Assembly: GCF_018388465.1 (NCBI RefSeq)
Contig: NZ_CP074404.1
Location: 1,240,001 to 1,304,000, forward strand
Source: Cellulomonas fengjieae
GTDB taxonomy: Bacteria; Actinomycetota; Actinomycetes; Actinomycetales; Cellulomonadaceae
DNA length: 64,000 nt
Direction: 5' to 3'
Each line of letters starts with the position of its first letter. Position 1 is the stretch's first letter. Of the stretch, positions 38,412-46,483 are shown in pieces. A model generated the notes under the pieces. The model saw only the letters and a list, made by a program, of their open reading frames with translations, was not told where the DNA came from and did not search any database. The position numbers and the translations under genes are program-made.

Positions 38412-40477
38412 GCGGACTCCTCGGCCTTCGTCGTGCGGGTGAGCGGGCGGTCGGTGGGCAGCACGGTACGCCGTGCCACCAGGGCGGCGACGTCGTCGAC
38501 CGCCCACGGGTTCTGCAGGGACGTGACGTCGCCGAGGGGCGAGCCGTCGAGGATCTGGGCGAGCAGGCGCCGCATGATCTTGCCCGACCGGGTCTTGGGC
38601 AGGTCGGGCACCAGCAGCACGTGCCGCGGCTTGGCGACGGCGCCGATCTCGCGGCCGACCTGCGCGCGCAGCTCCTCGCGCAGGGCGTCGGTCGCTGCCA
38701 GCCAGGCGTCGACGTCGTCGACCGCTCCGGGGGGTCGCGCGGGCACGACGAACGCGGCGACGGCCTGCCCCGTCACGTCGTCGTGCACGCCCGCGACGCC
38801 GGCCTCGCCGACGGCCGGATGCGCGACGAGGGCGGACTCGATCTCGATGGTCGACAGCCGGTGCCCGGCGACGTTGACCACGTCGTCCAGGCGCCCGAGC
38901 AGCCAGACGTACTTGTCGGCGTCGTAGGAGGCGCCGTCGCCCGCCAGGAAGTAGCCGCCGTGCTCGCCGTGCCCGGCGAACCGCCGCCAGTACGCGTCGA
39001 GGTAGCGCTGCGGGTCGCCCCAGATGGTGCGGGCCATCCCGGGCCAGGGCCGGTCGACGACGAGCAGGCCGCCCTCGCCCGGACCGACCTCGACACCGGC
39101 GTCGTCGACGACCTTCGCCGAGATGCCCGGCAGCGGGCGCGTGGCGGAACCCGGCTTGAGCACGGTGCTGCCGGGCAGGGGCGCGATCATCGCGGCACCC
39201 GTCTCGGACTGCCACCACGTGTCGACCACCGGGGCGGTGCCCGCGCCGAACGTGCGGCGGAACCACACCCACGCCTCGGGGTTGATCGACTCACCGACGG
39301 TGCCGAGCAGCCGGACCGACGACAGGTCGTGCCCTGCGGGCAGCTCGTCGCCGAACCACGTCATGAACGTCCGGATGAGGGTCGGCGCCGTGTAGTAGAC
39401 GGTCACGCCGTAGCGCTCGATGATCTCGAGGTGGCGCTCGCGGTGCGGGTTGTCCGGGGTGCCCTCGTAGATCACCTGCGTGAGCCCGTTGGCCAGCGGC
39501 CCGTAGATCTCGTAGGTGTGCGCGGTGACCCACGCCAGGTCGGCGGTGCACCAGTGCACGTCGTCGGGCTTGGCGTCGAAGTGCGCCCAGTGCGCCCACG
39601 CGGCGTGCGTGAGGTACCCGCCGGACGTGTGCACCAGGCCCTTCGGCTTCCCGGTGGTGCCCGAGGTGTAGATGATGAACAGCGGGTGCTCGGCGTCGAA
39701 GGCCTGCGCCTCGTGCACGTCGGGCGCGGTGTCCACCACGTCGTGCCACCAGACGTCCCGGCCGTCCGTCCACGGCACGTCCTGACCGGTCCGGCGCACC
39801 ACGAGCACGTGCTCGACGTGGTCCAGCCCGGCGACGGCCTCGTCGGCGGCGGACTTCACCTCGACGGCCCGCCCGCGGCGGTACTGCCCGTCGCTGGTGA
39901 CCAGCAGCTTGGCTCCCGTGTCCTGCACCCGGAAACGCACGGCCTCCGCGGAGAAGCCGCCGAACACCAGGGAGTGCACCGCGCCGATCCGCGCGATGGC
40001 GAGCGTGACGATGATCGTCTCGGCCAGCACGGGCAGGTAGACCACGACGCGGTCTCCGGGGCCGATGCCCAGAGCGGTCAGCGCGTGCGCCGCCCGGGAC
40101 ACCTCGCGCTGCAGGTCGGCGTAGGTCAGCGTGCGGCGGTCGCCCGGCTCGCCCTCGACGTGCAGCGCGACCTTGGCGCCGCGGCCGGCCTCGACGTGCC
40201 GGTCCACGCAGTTCACGGCGACGTTGAGCGTTCCGCCGACGAACCACTGCGCCACCGGGACGGTGAGCCCGCCGTGGCCGTCGTCGACCGGGGGAGCCCA
40301 CGTGTGGGCGGTGTGCCAGGGGGTGGCCCAGTCGAGCCGGCGGGCGGCGTCCTCCCAGAACGCGACCGGGTCGGCCTCGGCGCGGTCGAAGGCCTCCGGC
40401 CCCACGTTCGCGTCGAACCCGGCCGGCGGGTCGTAGGTGCGTGCCTCGGTCTGCAGGGTCGAGATCGTGGAGGTCAT
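38408..40477 (-). CDS. acs: Acetyl-CoA synthetase
   Basis: 689 aa. Activates acetate to acetyl-AMP and then acetyl-CoA. Core motifs: IIYTSGTTGKPKGLVHTSGG (P-loop), DTWWQSETGA, YFLAGDGASYDADKYVWLLGRLDDV and the acetylation-controlled Lys in KTRSGKIMRR. ATG 40477 overlaps the permease stop by 4 bp. Its place between a sulfonate-type transporter and metY is unusual; it could supply acetyl-CoA for O-acetylhomoserine or O-acetylserine, or activate the carbon skeleton left after desulfonation. Confidence 0.92.
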   Translation of the reverse strand: MTSTISTLQTEARTYDPPAGFDANVGPEAFDRAEADPVAFWEDAARRLDWATPWHTAHTWAPPVDDGHGGLTVPVAQWFVGGTLNVAVNCVDRHVEAGRGAKVALHVEGEPGDRRTLTYADLQREVSRAAHALTALGIGPGDRVVVYLPVLAETIIVTLAIARIGAVHSLVFGGFSAEAVRFRVQDTGAKLLVTSDGQYRRGRAVEVKSAADEAVAGLDHVEHVLVVRRTGQDVPWTDGRDVWWHDVVDTAPDVHEAQAFDAEHPLFIIYTSGTTGKPKGLVHTSGGYLTHAAWAHWAHFDAKPDDVHWCTADLAWVTAHTYEIYGPLANGLTQVIYEGTPDNPHRERHLEIIERYGVTVYYTAPTLIRTFMTWFGDELPAGHDLSSVRLLGTVGESINPEAWVWFRRTFGAGTAPVVDTWWQSETGAAMIAPLPGSTVLKPGSATRPLPGISAKVVDDAGVEVGPGEGGLLVVDRPWPGMARTIWGDPQRYLDAYWRRFAGHGEHGGYFLAGDGASYDADKYVWLLGRLDDVVNVAGHRLSTIEIESALVAHPAVGEAGVAGVHDDVTGQAVAAFVVPARPPGAVDDVDAWLAATDALREELRAQVGREIGAVAKPRHVLLVPDLPKTRSGKIMRRLLAQILDGSPLGDVTSLQNPWAVDDVAALVARRTVLPTDRPLTRTTKAEESA

Positions 40478-41346
40478 GCCCATCTCTTCAGCAGGTACTT
40501 CTCGGCCAGCCCGATGAGGCTGTCGGTCAGCTTGCCCAGCAGGGCCAGCAGGATGATCGCGAGGATGATGCGGTCGACGCGCCCGTTGTTGCCCGACTCC
40601 ATGAGCAGGAAGCCCAGTCCCATCGAGGACGCGATGAGCTCGGCGGCGACCAGGAACAGCCACGACTGTGCGAGCGCCAGCCGCAGCCCGGACACCACCG
40701 ACGGCAGGACGGCGGGCAGCTGCACGCCGGAGAACAGGCGTACGCCCCGCAGCCCGTACGCGCGGCCGGCCTCGACCAGGTGCGGGTCGACGTGCCGCAG
40801 CGCGGACGCGACCGTGGTGTAGACGGGGAAGAAGGCGCCGATCGCGATGAGCGTGATCTTGGAGTCCTCGCCGATCTTCATCCAGAGGATGAGCAGCGGG
40901 ACCCAGGCGAGTGACGGGACGGCGCGGATGGCGCCGAGCGTGGGCGCCAGCAGGGCGTCCCCGAGCCGCGAGAGGCCGACGACCGCGCCGAGCAGCAGCC
41001 CGATCGCGCTGCCGATCGCGAAGCCGATGAGCACGCGTTGCGTGGAGATGGCGACGTAGGGCGCCAGCAGGTTGCGCTCGGCCAGGTCGACCGCCGCGTT
41101 CCACACCGAGGCGGGGCTGGGCAGCTGGTACGGCGCGACGATCCCGGCGCTGGTGACCCACTGCCAGAGGACGAGCACGAGAACCGGGAGGGCCAGGCCG
41201 ACCAGGGCGCGGGTGCCGCGTCGGTTGAGCGGCCCCGTCGACGACGGTCGGCGTGACCCGTTGTCGAACGGGTTGAACGCGCGGTGCGGCCGGCCGTCCC
41301 GGTCAAGGATCGGCGTCGACGTGCCGGCGACGGGCGGTGCGGACAT
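40474..41346 (-). CDS. ABC transporter permease, sulfonate/taurine/nitrate type
   Basis: 290 aa, six transmembrane helices, with the EAA loop VEAGRAYGLRGVRLFSGVQLPAVLPSVVSGL. N-terminal 40 residues are hydrophilic. Homologous to SsuC/TauC. ATG 41346 has AGGAG upstream. The downstream acs overlaps by 4 bp. Confidence 0.88.
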   Translation of the reverse strand: MSAPPVAGTSTPILDRDGRPHRAFNPFDNGSRRPSSTGPLNRRGTRALVGLALPVLVLVLWQWVTSAGIVAPYQLPSPASVWNAAVDLAERNLLAPYVAISTQRVLIGFAIGSAIGLLLGAVVGLSRLGDALLAPTLGAIRAVPSLAWVPLLILWMKIGEDSKITLIAIGAFFPVYTTVASALRHVDPHLVEAGRAYGLRGVRLFSGVQLPAVLPSVVSGLRLALAQSWLFLVAAELIASSMGLGFLLMESGNNGRVDRIILAIILLALLGKLTDSLIGLAEKYLLKRWA

Positions 41347-41367
41347 GTCAGCTCCTGGGCAGGGATC

Positions 41368-41399
41368 CTGCCGCCCCCGGAGCGTCCCGGGGGCGGCAG
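41368..41399 (-). terminator. Intercistronic hairpin between binding protein and permease
   Basis: CTGCCGCCCCCGG (41368-41380) and CCGGGGGCGGCAG (41387-41399): perfect 13-bp stem, 6-nt loop, no T tract. Lying just after the binding-protein stop, it may stabilise the upstream mRNA or lower expression of the genes beyond it. Confidence 0.65.
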
Positions 41400-41405
41400 T
41401 GCGGT

Positions 41406-42461
41406 TCAGGACGGGTCGGCGTTCTCGGCGAACGACGGCTCGAACAGCTCGTCGAGCGCCGTGTCCACGGCGGCCTGCGTCGGCACGTCGCCGTTCGCGA
41501 CGAAGATCGGGCCGACGATCTCGAGCACCTTGCGCTGCGCCTCGCCGGGGACCGGGTCGAGGTCCAGCGTGGTGCGCTCGGTGATCACCGTGTTCGCCAC
41601 GGCCGGGTCGATCGCAGCCACCTCGGCGAGGATCGAGACGACCTCGTCCGGGTTCTCCAGTGCCCACGCACGCGCCTTCTCGTACGTGTCGACCACGAGC
41701 TGGGCGAGGTCGGGGCTCTTCTCCAGGAACGACTCGGTGGCGTTGAGGAAGCCGTAGGTGTTGAAGTCGACGTTGCGGTACAGCAGCGTCGAGCCGGCCG
41801 TCGCCTCGCTCGCGGCCATCAGCGGGTCGAGCCCGGACCAGGCCACGACCGAGCCGTTCTCCAGGGCGGCCTTGCCGTCGGCGTGCTGCAGGTTCTGCAC
41901 CTCGACCTGGTCCAGCGGGACGCCTGCCTCCTCGAGCGACTGGAGGAGGAAGAAGTACGGGTCCGTGCCCTTGGTGGCGGCGACCGACTTGCCGGCCAGC
42001 TGGCTGACGTCGGTGATGTCGGAACCCTGCGGCACGACGATCGCGGACCACTCCGGCTGGGAGTAGATGTCGATGGCCTTGATGGGGGACCCGTTGGAGC
42101 GAGCGAGCAGCGCCGCCGAGCCGGCCGTCGACCCCACGTCCACCGCGCCCGCGCGCAGCGCCTCGTTGGCCTTGTTGGACCCCGCGGACTGGATCCAGTT
42201 CACGGTCACGTCGTCGCCCAGGGCGTCCTCGAGCCAGCCCTGGTCCTTGATGACCAGGCTCAGCGGGTTGTACGTCGCGAAGTCGATGTTGAGCACGTCG
42301 GCGCTCCACTCGACGGGGGCGTCACCCGATGCGGTGCTGTCGGGCTCGGGTGCGGCGGCGGGGCTGTCCTCGCCGGCGACGCAGCCGGTGAGCGCCAGGG
42401 CGGTCGCGAGGGTCAGAACGGTCGCGGACAGTCTGGCGGACACGGCGGTGCGGATGCTCAT
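41406..42461 (-). CDS. ABC substrate-binding lipoprotein (SsuA/TauA/NrtA-like)
   Basis: 351 aa. Signal peptide with lipobox ALTGC, so mature from Cys27 and anchored on the outer membrane face. The fold resembles SsuA: FATYNPLSLVIKDQGWLEDALGDDVTVNWI, SAGSNKANEALRAGAVDVGSTAGSAALLARSNG, and a SGLDPLMAASEA loop. Predicted ligand is an organosulfonate or sulfate ester, supported by the cysteine leader and metY in the operon. ATG 42461 has AGGAGA upstream. Confidence 0.85.
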   Translation of the reverse strand: MSIRTAVSARLSATVLTLATALALTGCVAGEDSPAAAPEPDSTASGDAPVEWSADVLNIDFATYNPLSLVIKDQGWLEDALGDDVTVNWIQSAGSNKANEALRAGAVDVGSTAGSAALLARSNGSPIKAIDIYSQPEWSAIVVPQGSDITDVSQLAGKSVAATKGTDPYFFLLQSLEEAGVPLDQVEVQNLQHADGKAALENGSVVAWSGLDPLMAASEATAGSTLLYRNVDFNTYGFLNATESFLEKSPDLAQLVVDTYEKARAWALENPDEVVSILAEVAAIDPAVANTVITERTTLDLDPVPGEAQRKVLEIVGPIFVANGDVPTQAAVDTALDELFEPSFAENADPS

Positions 42462-42490
42462 CGTCTCTCCTGAGTGGGTGGTGCTGGGGG

Positions 42491-43324
42491 CTAGATGGAG
42501 TGGTGCTGGTCTCGGGCCGAACGGTGGACGTGGTGCGTCGGGACGCCGAGGCCCTCGAGCAGCTCGGCGCGCAGCTCGGCGAACGTGCTGTCGGCGCGGT
42601 CCCGGGGTCGGGTACCCGGCACGTCGATGACGCGGGCGACGCTGGTCTCGTCGCCGTCCGGGGTGCGCAGCAGCACGACGCGGTCGGCCAGGTACAGCGC
42701 CTCTTCGACGTCGTGCGTCACCAGCACGACGGTGGTCGGCTCCGCGGCGTGCACCTCGAGCAGGAGCTCCTGCATGCGCAGCCGGGTCAGCGCGTCGAGC
42801 GCACCGAACGGCTCGTCGAGCAGCAGCACACCGGGGTTGCGCGCCAGCGCCCGGGCGAGCGACGCCCGCTGGGCCATGCCCCCGGAGACCTGCCGCGGGC
42901 GCAGCCCGGCCGAGTCCGTCAGGTCGACCAGGTCCAGCAGGTCCGCCACGCGACCGGCGCCGGCGGCGCGCGAGGTGCCCGGGGGCAGGCCGAGAGCGAT
43001 GTTCTGCGTGAGCGTCCGCCACGGGAGCAACCGCGGCTCCTGGAACGCCACCGCGGTGCGCGGGTCGGTGCCGCGCACGGGGGTGCCGTCGATGAGGATC
43101 GCACCCTCGTCGGGGGTGTCCAGCCCGCTGACCTGGCGCAGGAGCGTCGACTTGCCGCACCCCGACGGGCCGACGAGCGCGACGATCTCACCGGCCGCAA
43201 GCTCGAGGTCCACACCGGCGAGCACGGTCCGCGTGCCGGTCGGGGTGTCGAAGGTGCGTCGGACGCCGCGCAGCGTCACGGGGTGCGCGACGTGCGCGAG
43301 GGCGGGCGTGCTGGTCAGCGACAT
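42491..43324 (-). CDS. ABC transporter ATPase, sulfonate/taurine type
   Basis: 277 aa. Walker A GPSGCGKST, Q-loop AVAFQEPRLLPWRT, signature QVSGGMAQRASLARAL, Walker B GVLLLDEPFGALD, switch His in LVTHDVEEAL: SsuB/TauB-like. ATG 43324 has AGGA upstream. First structural gene of the operon; a 115-nt leader separates it from the Cys-rich leader ORF. Confidence 0.9.
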   Translation of the reverse strand: MSLTSTPALAHVAHPVTLRGVRRTFDTPTGTRTVLAGVDLELAAGEIVALVGPSGCGKSTLLRQVSGLDTPDEGAILIDGTPVRGTDPRTAVAFQEPRLLPWRTLTQNIALGLPPGTSRAAGAGRVADLLDLVDLTDSAGLRPRQVSGGMAQRASLARALARNPGVLLLDEPFGALDALTRLRMQELLLEVHAAEPTTVVLVTHDVEEALYLADRVVLLRTPDGDETSVARVIDVPGTRPRDRADSTFAELRAELLEGLGVPTHHVHRSARDQHHSI

Positions 43325-43392
43325 GCGGGTCCTGGGGGATCGGGCGTGGCCAACCAGGACGGGCTGGGAGCCGGTCTGCCACGCGGAGGGGC

Positions 43393-43425
43393 GGGGCACC
43401 GGCTGCCCCTGATCAGGTCAGGGGC
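43393..43425 (-). promoter_or_regulatory. Candidate cysteine attenuator with mutually exclusive hairpins
   Basis: On the minus strand, stem 1 pairs GCCCCTGA (43425-43418) with TCAGGGGC (43412-43405), loop 5 nt. Stem 2 pairs GGGGCA (43409-43404) with TGCCCC (43398-43393), loop 5 nt. The two share 43405-43409, so only one can form. They lie between the leader ORF and the ATPase gene. Confidence 0.55.
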
Positions 43426-43440
43426 GGACGCGGGGAGGCG

Positions 43441-43515
43441 TCAGGAGCCGGCGCGGTGCTGCATGAGACAGCACGCAGGCCGACAACACATGGGGGAGGA
43501 CAGGCGAACAGTCAT
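43441..43515 (-). CDS. Cysteine-rich leader peptide of the sulfonate operon
   Basis: 24-codon ORF. ATG 43515 has GGGAGGA 9-10 nt upstream. Residues 9-17 read MCCRPACCL, i.e. two Cys-Cys pairs encoded TGT TGT and TGC TGT; four Cys in 24 residues. It is followed by alternative hairpins and then the ATPase gene, the layout of a leader-peptide attenuator that senses charged tRNA-Cys. The leader's own ribosome site (GGGAGGAC, 43531-43524) can pair with GTCCTCCC inside its codons 5-8 (43501-43494), putting the ATG in a loop. Confidence 0.72.
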   Translation of the reverse strand: MTVRLSSPMCCRPACCLMQHRAGS

Positions 43516-43729
43516 GGCTGTCGGTCCTCCCTCAGGGTTCGAGCGCGGAGCATGGACGTCGGCGATCTCTCACTATCTGAGACGCGATATCCAGCAGGTG
43601 GGCACGACAGTAGCGCGTCCCGACGCAGGACAGCAACGGACGCCCACGACCACGCCCACATCGGCGTTCGTCGCCCCGCCGCCGCGCCCGCCGCGGGGTC
43701 GCTCCGCTCGGACGGGCAACCCCGCGAAC

Positions 43730-43985
43730 TCGTGGGTTCGGCGCCACCTCGTGGGTTCGAACTGACGATCTCGGACCCAACCCACGATCTCGGACCGAAC
43801 CCACGATCTCGGCCCGGACCCACGATCTCGGCCCGAACCCACGATCTCGGACCGAACCCACGATCTCGGCCCGGACCCACGATCTCGGCCCGAACCCACG
43901 ATCTCGGCCCGGACCACCGATCCCGGACCCAACCCACGTTCTGGACCGAACCCCCGCTCTCGGACCGAACCCACGTTCTCGGGTC
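43730..43985. repeat. 19-bp tandem repeat array
   Basis: Twelve units with a 19-bp period and consensus ACGATCTCGGMCCGRACCC. Units 1-8 begin at 43765, 43784, 43803, 43822, 43841, 43860, 43879 and 43898; four degenerate units follow to about 43985. Units 2-4 are repeated exactly as units 5-7, a 57-bp higher-order repeat. Two inverted copies of the TCGTGGGTTCG core at 43730 and 43749 face the array. No gene is credible here: 19 is not a multiple of three. Confidence 0.85.
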
Positions 43986-44090
43986 GTCATCGAACGCCGC
44001 CGCCCCCGCCGCCCCATCAGCGACGCGCGATCCCGCCGCGCACTGTCCGTGCCCCGTCGCGGTGGCCGCCCGAGCGGTCCACGCCCGCGA

Positions 44091-44160
44091 ACTCGTGGGT
44101 TCGGCGCGAACTCGTGGGTTCGAACTGACGATCTCGGACCGAACCCACGATCTCGCGGCG
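44091..44160. repeat. Second, short copy of the 19-bp repeat module with GC-rich pentamer run
   Basis: The same entry module (two inverted TCGTGGGTTCG cores 19 bp apart, then GAACTGACGATCTCGG) is repeated with only two forward units (44128, 44147). It runs directly into a GCGGC pentanucleotide run to about 44183. Together with the first array it occupies most of the 718-bp stretch without genes. Confidence 0.75.
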
Positions 44161-44233
44161 CGGCGCGGCGCGGCGCGGCGCGGGGCGGCGCGGGCGGGTG
44201 GGTGGGGGAAGCGGGCCGGGCGGGGTTGGTGGG

Positions 44234-45277
44234 TCAGGGGGTGGGGCGCAGGGCGTCCGCGACCGCCGGGAGGGTGCGCGGGTCGGCCTGGACCAGCATC
44301 GTCGTGACCGCCGTGGCCTCCCATGCCGGCAGCTGCGCACGGATGTCGGCGGCGGTGCCCACGAGGGCGATGTCCCGCACCAGCTCCAGCGGGACGGCGG
44401 CGGTCGCCCGGGCGCGGTCACCAGCCAGGTAGTGGGCCTGGATCTCGTCGCACGCCTCGGTGTAGCCGAGCCGGTCGAGGACCGCGCGGTGGTAGTTGGC
44501 ACCCTTGGCACCCATCCCGCCGGCATAGAGGGCGATGAACGGCCGGACGGCGTCCGCGGCGGACTCGACGTCGGAGCCGAGGACGACCGGGACGGTGGCG
44601 ACCACCTCGAAGTCCTCGACCGGGCTGCGCTCCGGGGGCCGTGCCGCGAAGCCCTCCGCCAGCAGCGTCCGGTACTCCGCATCCATCCGCGGCGAGTAGA
44701 ACAGCGGGAGCCAGCCGTCGCCGATCTCCGCGGACATCGCGATGTTCTTGGGCCCCTCGGCGGCGAGGTGGAACGGCAGGTCGGCGCGCAGCGGGTGCAC
44801 GGTCGAACGCAGCGCCTTGCCCAAGCCGGCGCCCTGGTCGGCCGGCAGCGGGAGCCGGTAGAACTGGCCGTCGAACGTCACCGGGGCCTCGCGCGCGAGC
44901 ACCTGACGGACTATCGCGACGTACTCGCGCGTCCGGGCGAGCGGTCGGGGATAGGGCTGGCCGTACCAGCCCTCCACCACCTGCGGTCCGGAGGCGCCGA
45001 GCCCGAGCGTGAACCGGCCGCCGGACAGGTGGTCGAGCGTGAGGGCGGCCATCGCGGCGGCCGTCGGCGTGCGCGCCGAGATCTGCGCGATGGCGGTGCC
45101 GAGCCGGATACGCGACGTGCGCGCACCCCACCAGGCCAGCGGGGTCAGGGCGTCGGAGCCGTAGGCCTCGGCGGTCCAGACGGAGTCGAAGCCGAGCTGC
45201 TCGGCGCCGAGCACAGCCTCCTGTGCGCCGGGCGGGGGACCTGCCGACCAGTAGCCCGTGTGGTAGCCCAGCCGCAT
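44234..45277 (-). CDS. LLM-class F420-dependent oxidoreductase
   Basis: 347 aa luciferase-like TIM barrel. N-terminal MRLGYHTGYWSAGPP and AEQLGFDSVWTAEAYGSDAL, the LGTAIAQISARTPTAAAMAALTLDHLSGGR motif of F420-type members, and LHLAAEGPKN-like LPFHLAAEGPKNIAMSAEI. Probably oxidises or reduces an alcohol or ketone using F420; substrate unknown. ATG 45277 has AGGAGGAA upstream. Confidence 0.85.
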   Translation of the reverse strand: MRLGYHTGYWSAGPPPGAQEAVLGAEQLGFDSVWTAEAYGSDALTPLAWWGARTSRIRLGTAIAQISARTPTAAAMAALTLDHLSGGRFTLGLGASGPQVVEGWYGQPYPRPLARTREYVAIVRQVLAREAPVTFDGQFYRLPLPADQGAGLGKALRSTVHPLRADLPFHLAAEGPKNIAMSAEIGDGWLPLFYSPRMDAEYRTLLAEGFAARPPERSPVEDFEVVATVPVVLGSDVESAADAVRPFIALYAGGMGAKGANYHRAVLDRLGYTEACDEIQAHYLAGDRARATAAVPLELVRDIALVGTAADIRAQLPAWEATAVTTMLVQADPRTLPAVADALRPTP

Positions 45278-45382
45278 CGTCAGTTCCTCCTGGTCCGGCG
45301 TCGCCGTCGACGCCCGCGCCAGGCTACCTGCGACCGCGGGTATCGCGTGTCCGGCGAGCTGTCCGGCGAGCTCCCCGGCCAG

Positions 45383-46429
45383 CTAAGACTTCGACGTGCC
45401 GGCCTCGAGGATCGACACGATCGAGAACAGCGTGAAGCACACGGCTCCGAGCCCGACCAGGACGTGCGCGGGGACGAAGAAGCCGGACTGCCGCGTGGTC
45501 GCCTCGAACAGGAACGCGGCGAAGAACAGGCAGGTCAGTGCGGTGCCGACGGGGATGATCGGGATGCGGTTGGCCAGCGCGAACGTCTGACGCCATACCA
45601 GTGCGAGCAGCACGACCTTGGACAGGATGCTGAAGCAGATGAGGCCCAACCCGATCAGCACGACCCCGGGGGCGAGCCTCGCCGGGTCGTCGGAGGCCAG
45701 CAGCACGCCGAGGCCGACGGCGACGTTGAGAATGCCCATCGCCACGACCCACCACGTCCAGCGGTAGCGCTCGGCCTCGCCGAACTCGTTGCGGACCTGG
45801 CGCACGATGCTGGCGACCAGCGCGACGAGCGCGGAGCAGATCAGGGACAGCCCGGTGAGCACGTGCCCGGCGACGAGCCCCGGCGTGGTGCCGCGGGCGA
45901 ACAGCGTGACGGCGATCGCCAGGCCGACCACGGCGAGCACCGCGGGGATGGCGACGAGCACGGCGCCGACGCTCCGCGAGTACGCCTCCGGAGGTGGGCC
46001 GCCGCCGATGGGACGGGCGGCGCTGACCTGGATCAGCGTGAACCTGGTCGAGGCCGCGGCGACCGTGCTCACGCAGGCTGCGATGAACCCGATGCCCAGC
46101 ACCACGTGCCCGGCGACGATGAACTGCGCCTCGTCACCCCGCTGCGCGATCGTGACGCCCCAGACCATCGTGGCCACCGCAACCGTGTACCCCAGCACGG
46201 GCAGCACGATCTCCCAGAGTCGGCCGTACCGGTGCACCAGCTGGCGGATGATCGTCGCGGCCGTGGTGAACAGTGCGACGCAGATCGCTGTGAGCGCGAC
46301 GTTGACGTGGCCGGACACGAAGTGACCCGCGTCGTCGCCGCCGGACAGGACGTACAGCCCGAAGGCGAGGCAGACCGCACCCATCGCCAACGGGATCGCG
46401 CGGAAGAGGATGCTGATCGACCGGTTCAT
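45383..46429 (-). CDS. Polytopic membrane protein with internal helix repeats (DUF2776-like)
   Basis: 348 aa with about ten transmembrane helices. The motif GHV-x-x-G/A-L...C...L recurs five times (GHVNVALTAICVAL, GHVVLGIGFIAACV, GHVLTGLSLICSAL, GVVLIGLGLICFSI, AHVLVGLGAVCFTL), showing internal duplication. It resembles DUF2776 proteins, whose function is unknown. ATG 46429 follows a G-rich ribosome site, and TACTGT about 24 bases upstream is a possible -10. Confidence 0.65.
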   Translation of the reverse strand: MNRSISILFRAIPLAMGAVCLAFGLYVLSGGDDAGHFVSGHVNVALTAICVALFTTAATIIRQLVHRYGRLWEIVLPVLGYTVAVATMVWGVTIAQRGDEAQFIVAGHVVLGIGFIAACVSTVAAASTRFTLIQVSAARPIGGGPPPEAYSRSVGAVLVAIPAVLAVVGLAIAVTLFARGTTPGLVAGHVLTGLSLICSALVALVASIVRQVRNEFGEAERYRWTWWVVAMGILNVAVGLGVLLASDDPARLAPGVVLIGLGLICFSILSKVVLLALVWRQTFALANRIPIIPVGTALTCLFFAAFLFEATTRQSGFFVPAHVLVGLGAVCFTLFSIVSILEAGTSKS

Positions 46430-46483
46430 GTGGCCCCCCCCGGGTCGCCTCCCACAGTAGGGATCACCCGGGAGGTCCGCGCG

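Noticed and set aside
43730..44183. CRISPR array or coding repeats
   Set aside because: Units are directly adjacent with a 19-bp period and no spacers, and no cas genes are near. A 19-bp unit shifts frame each copy, so the long minus-strand frames here are artefacts.
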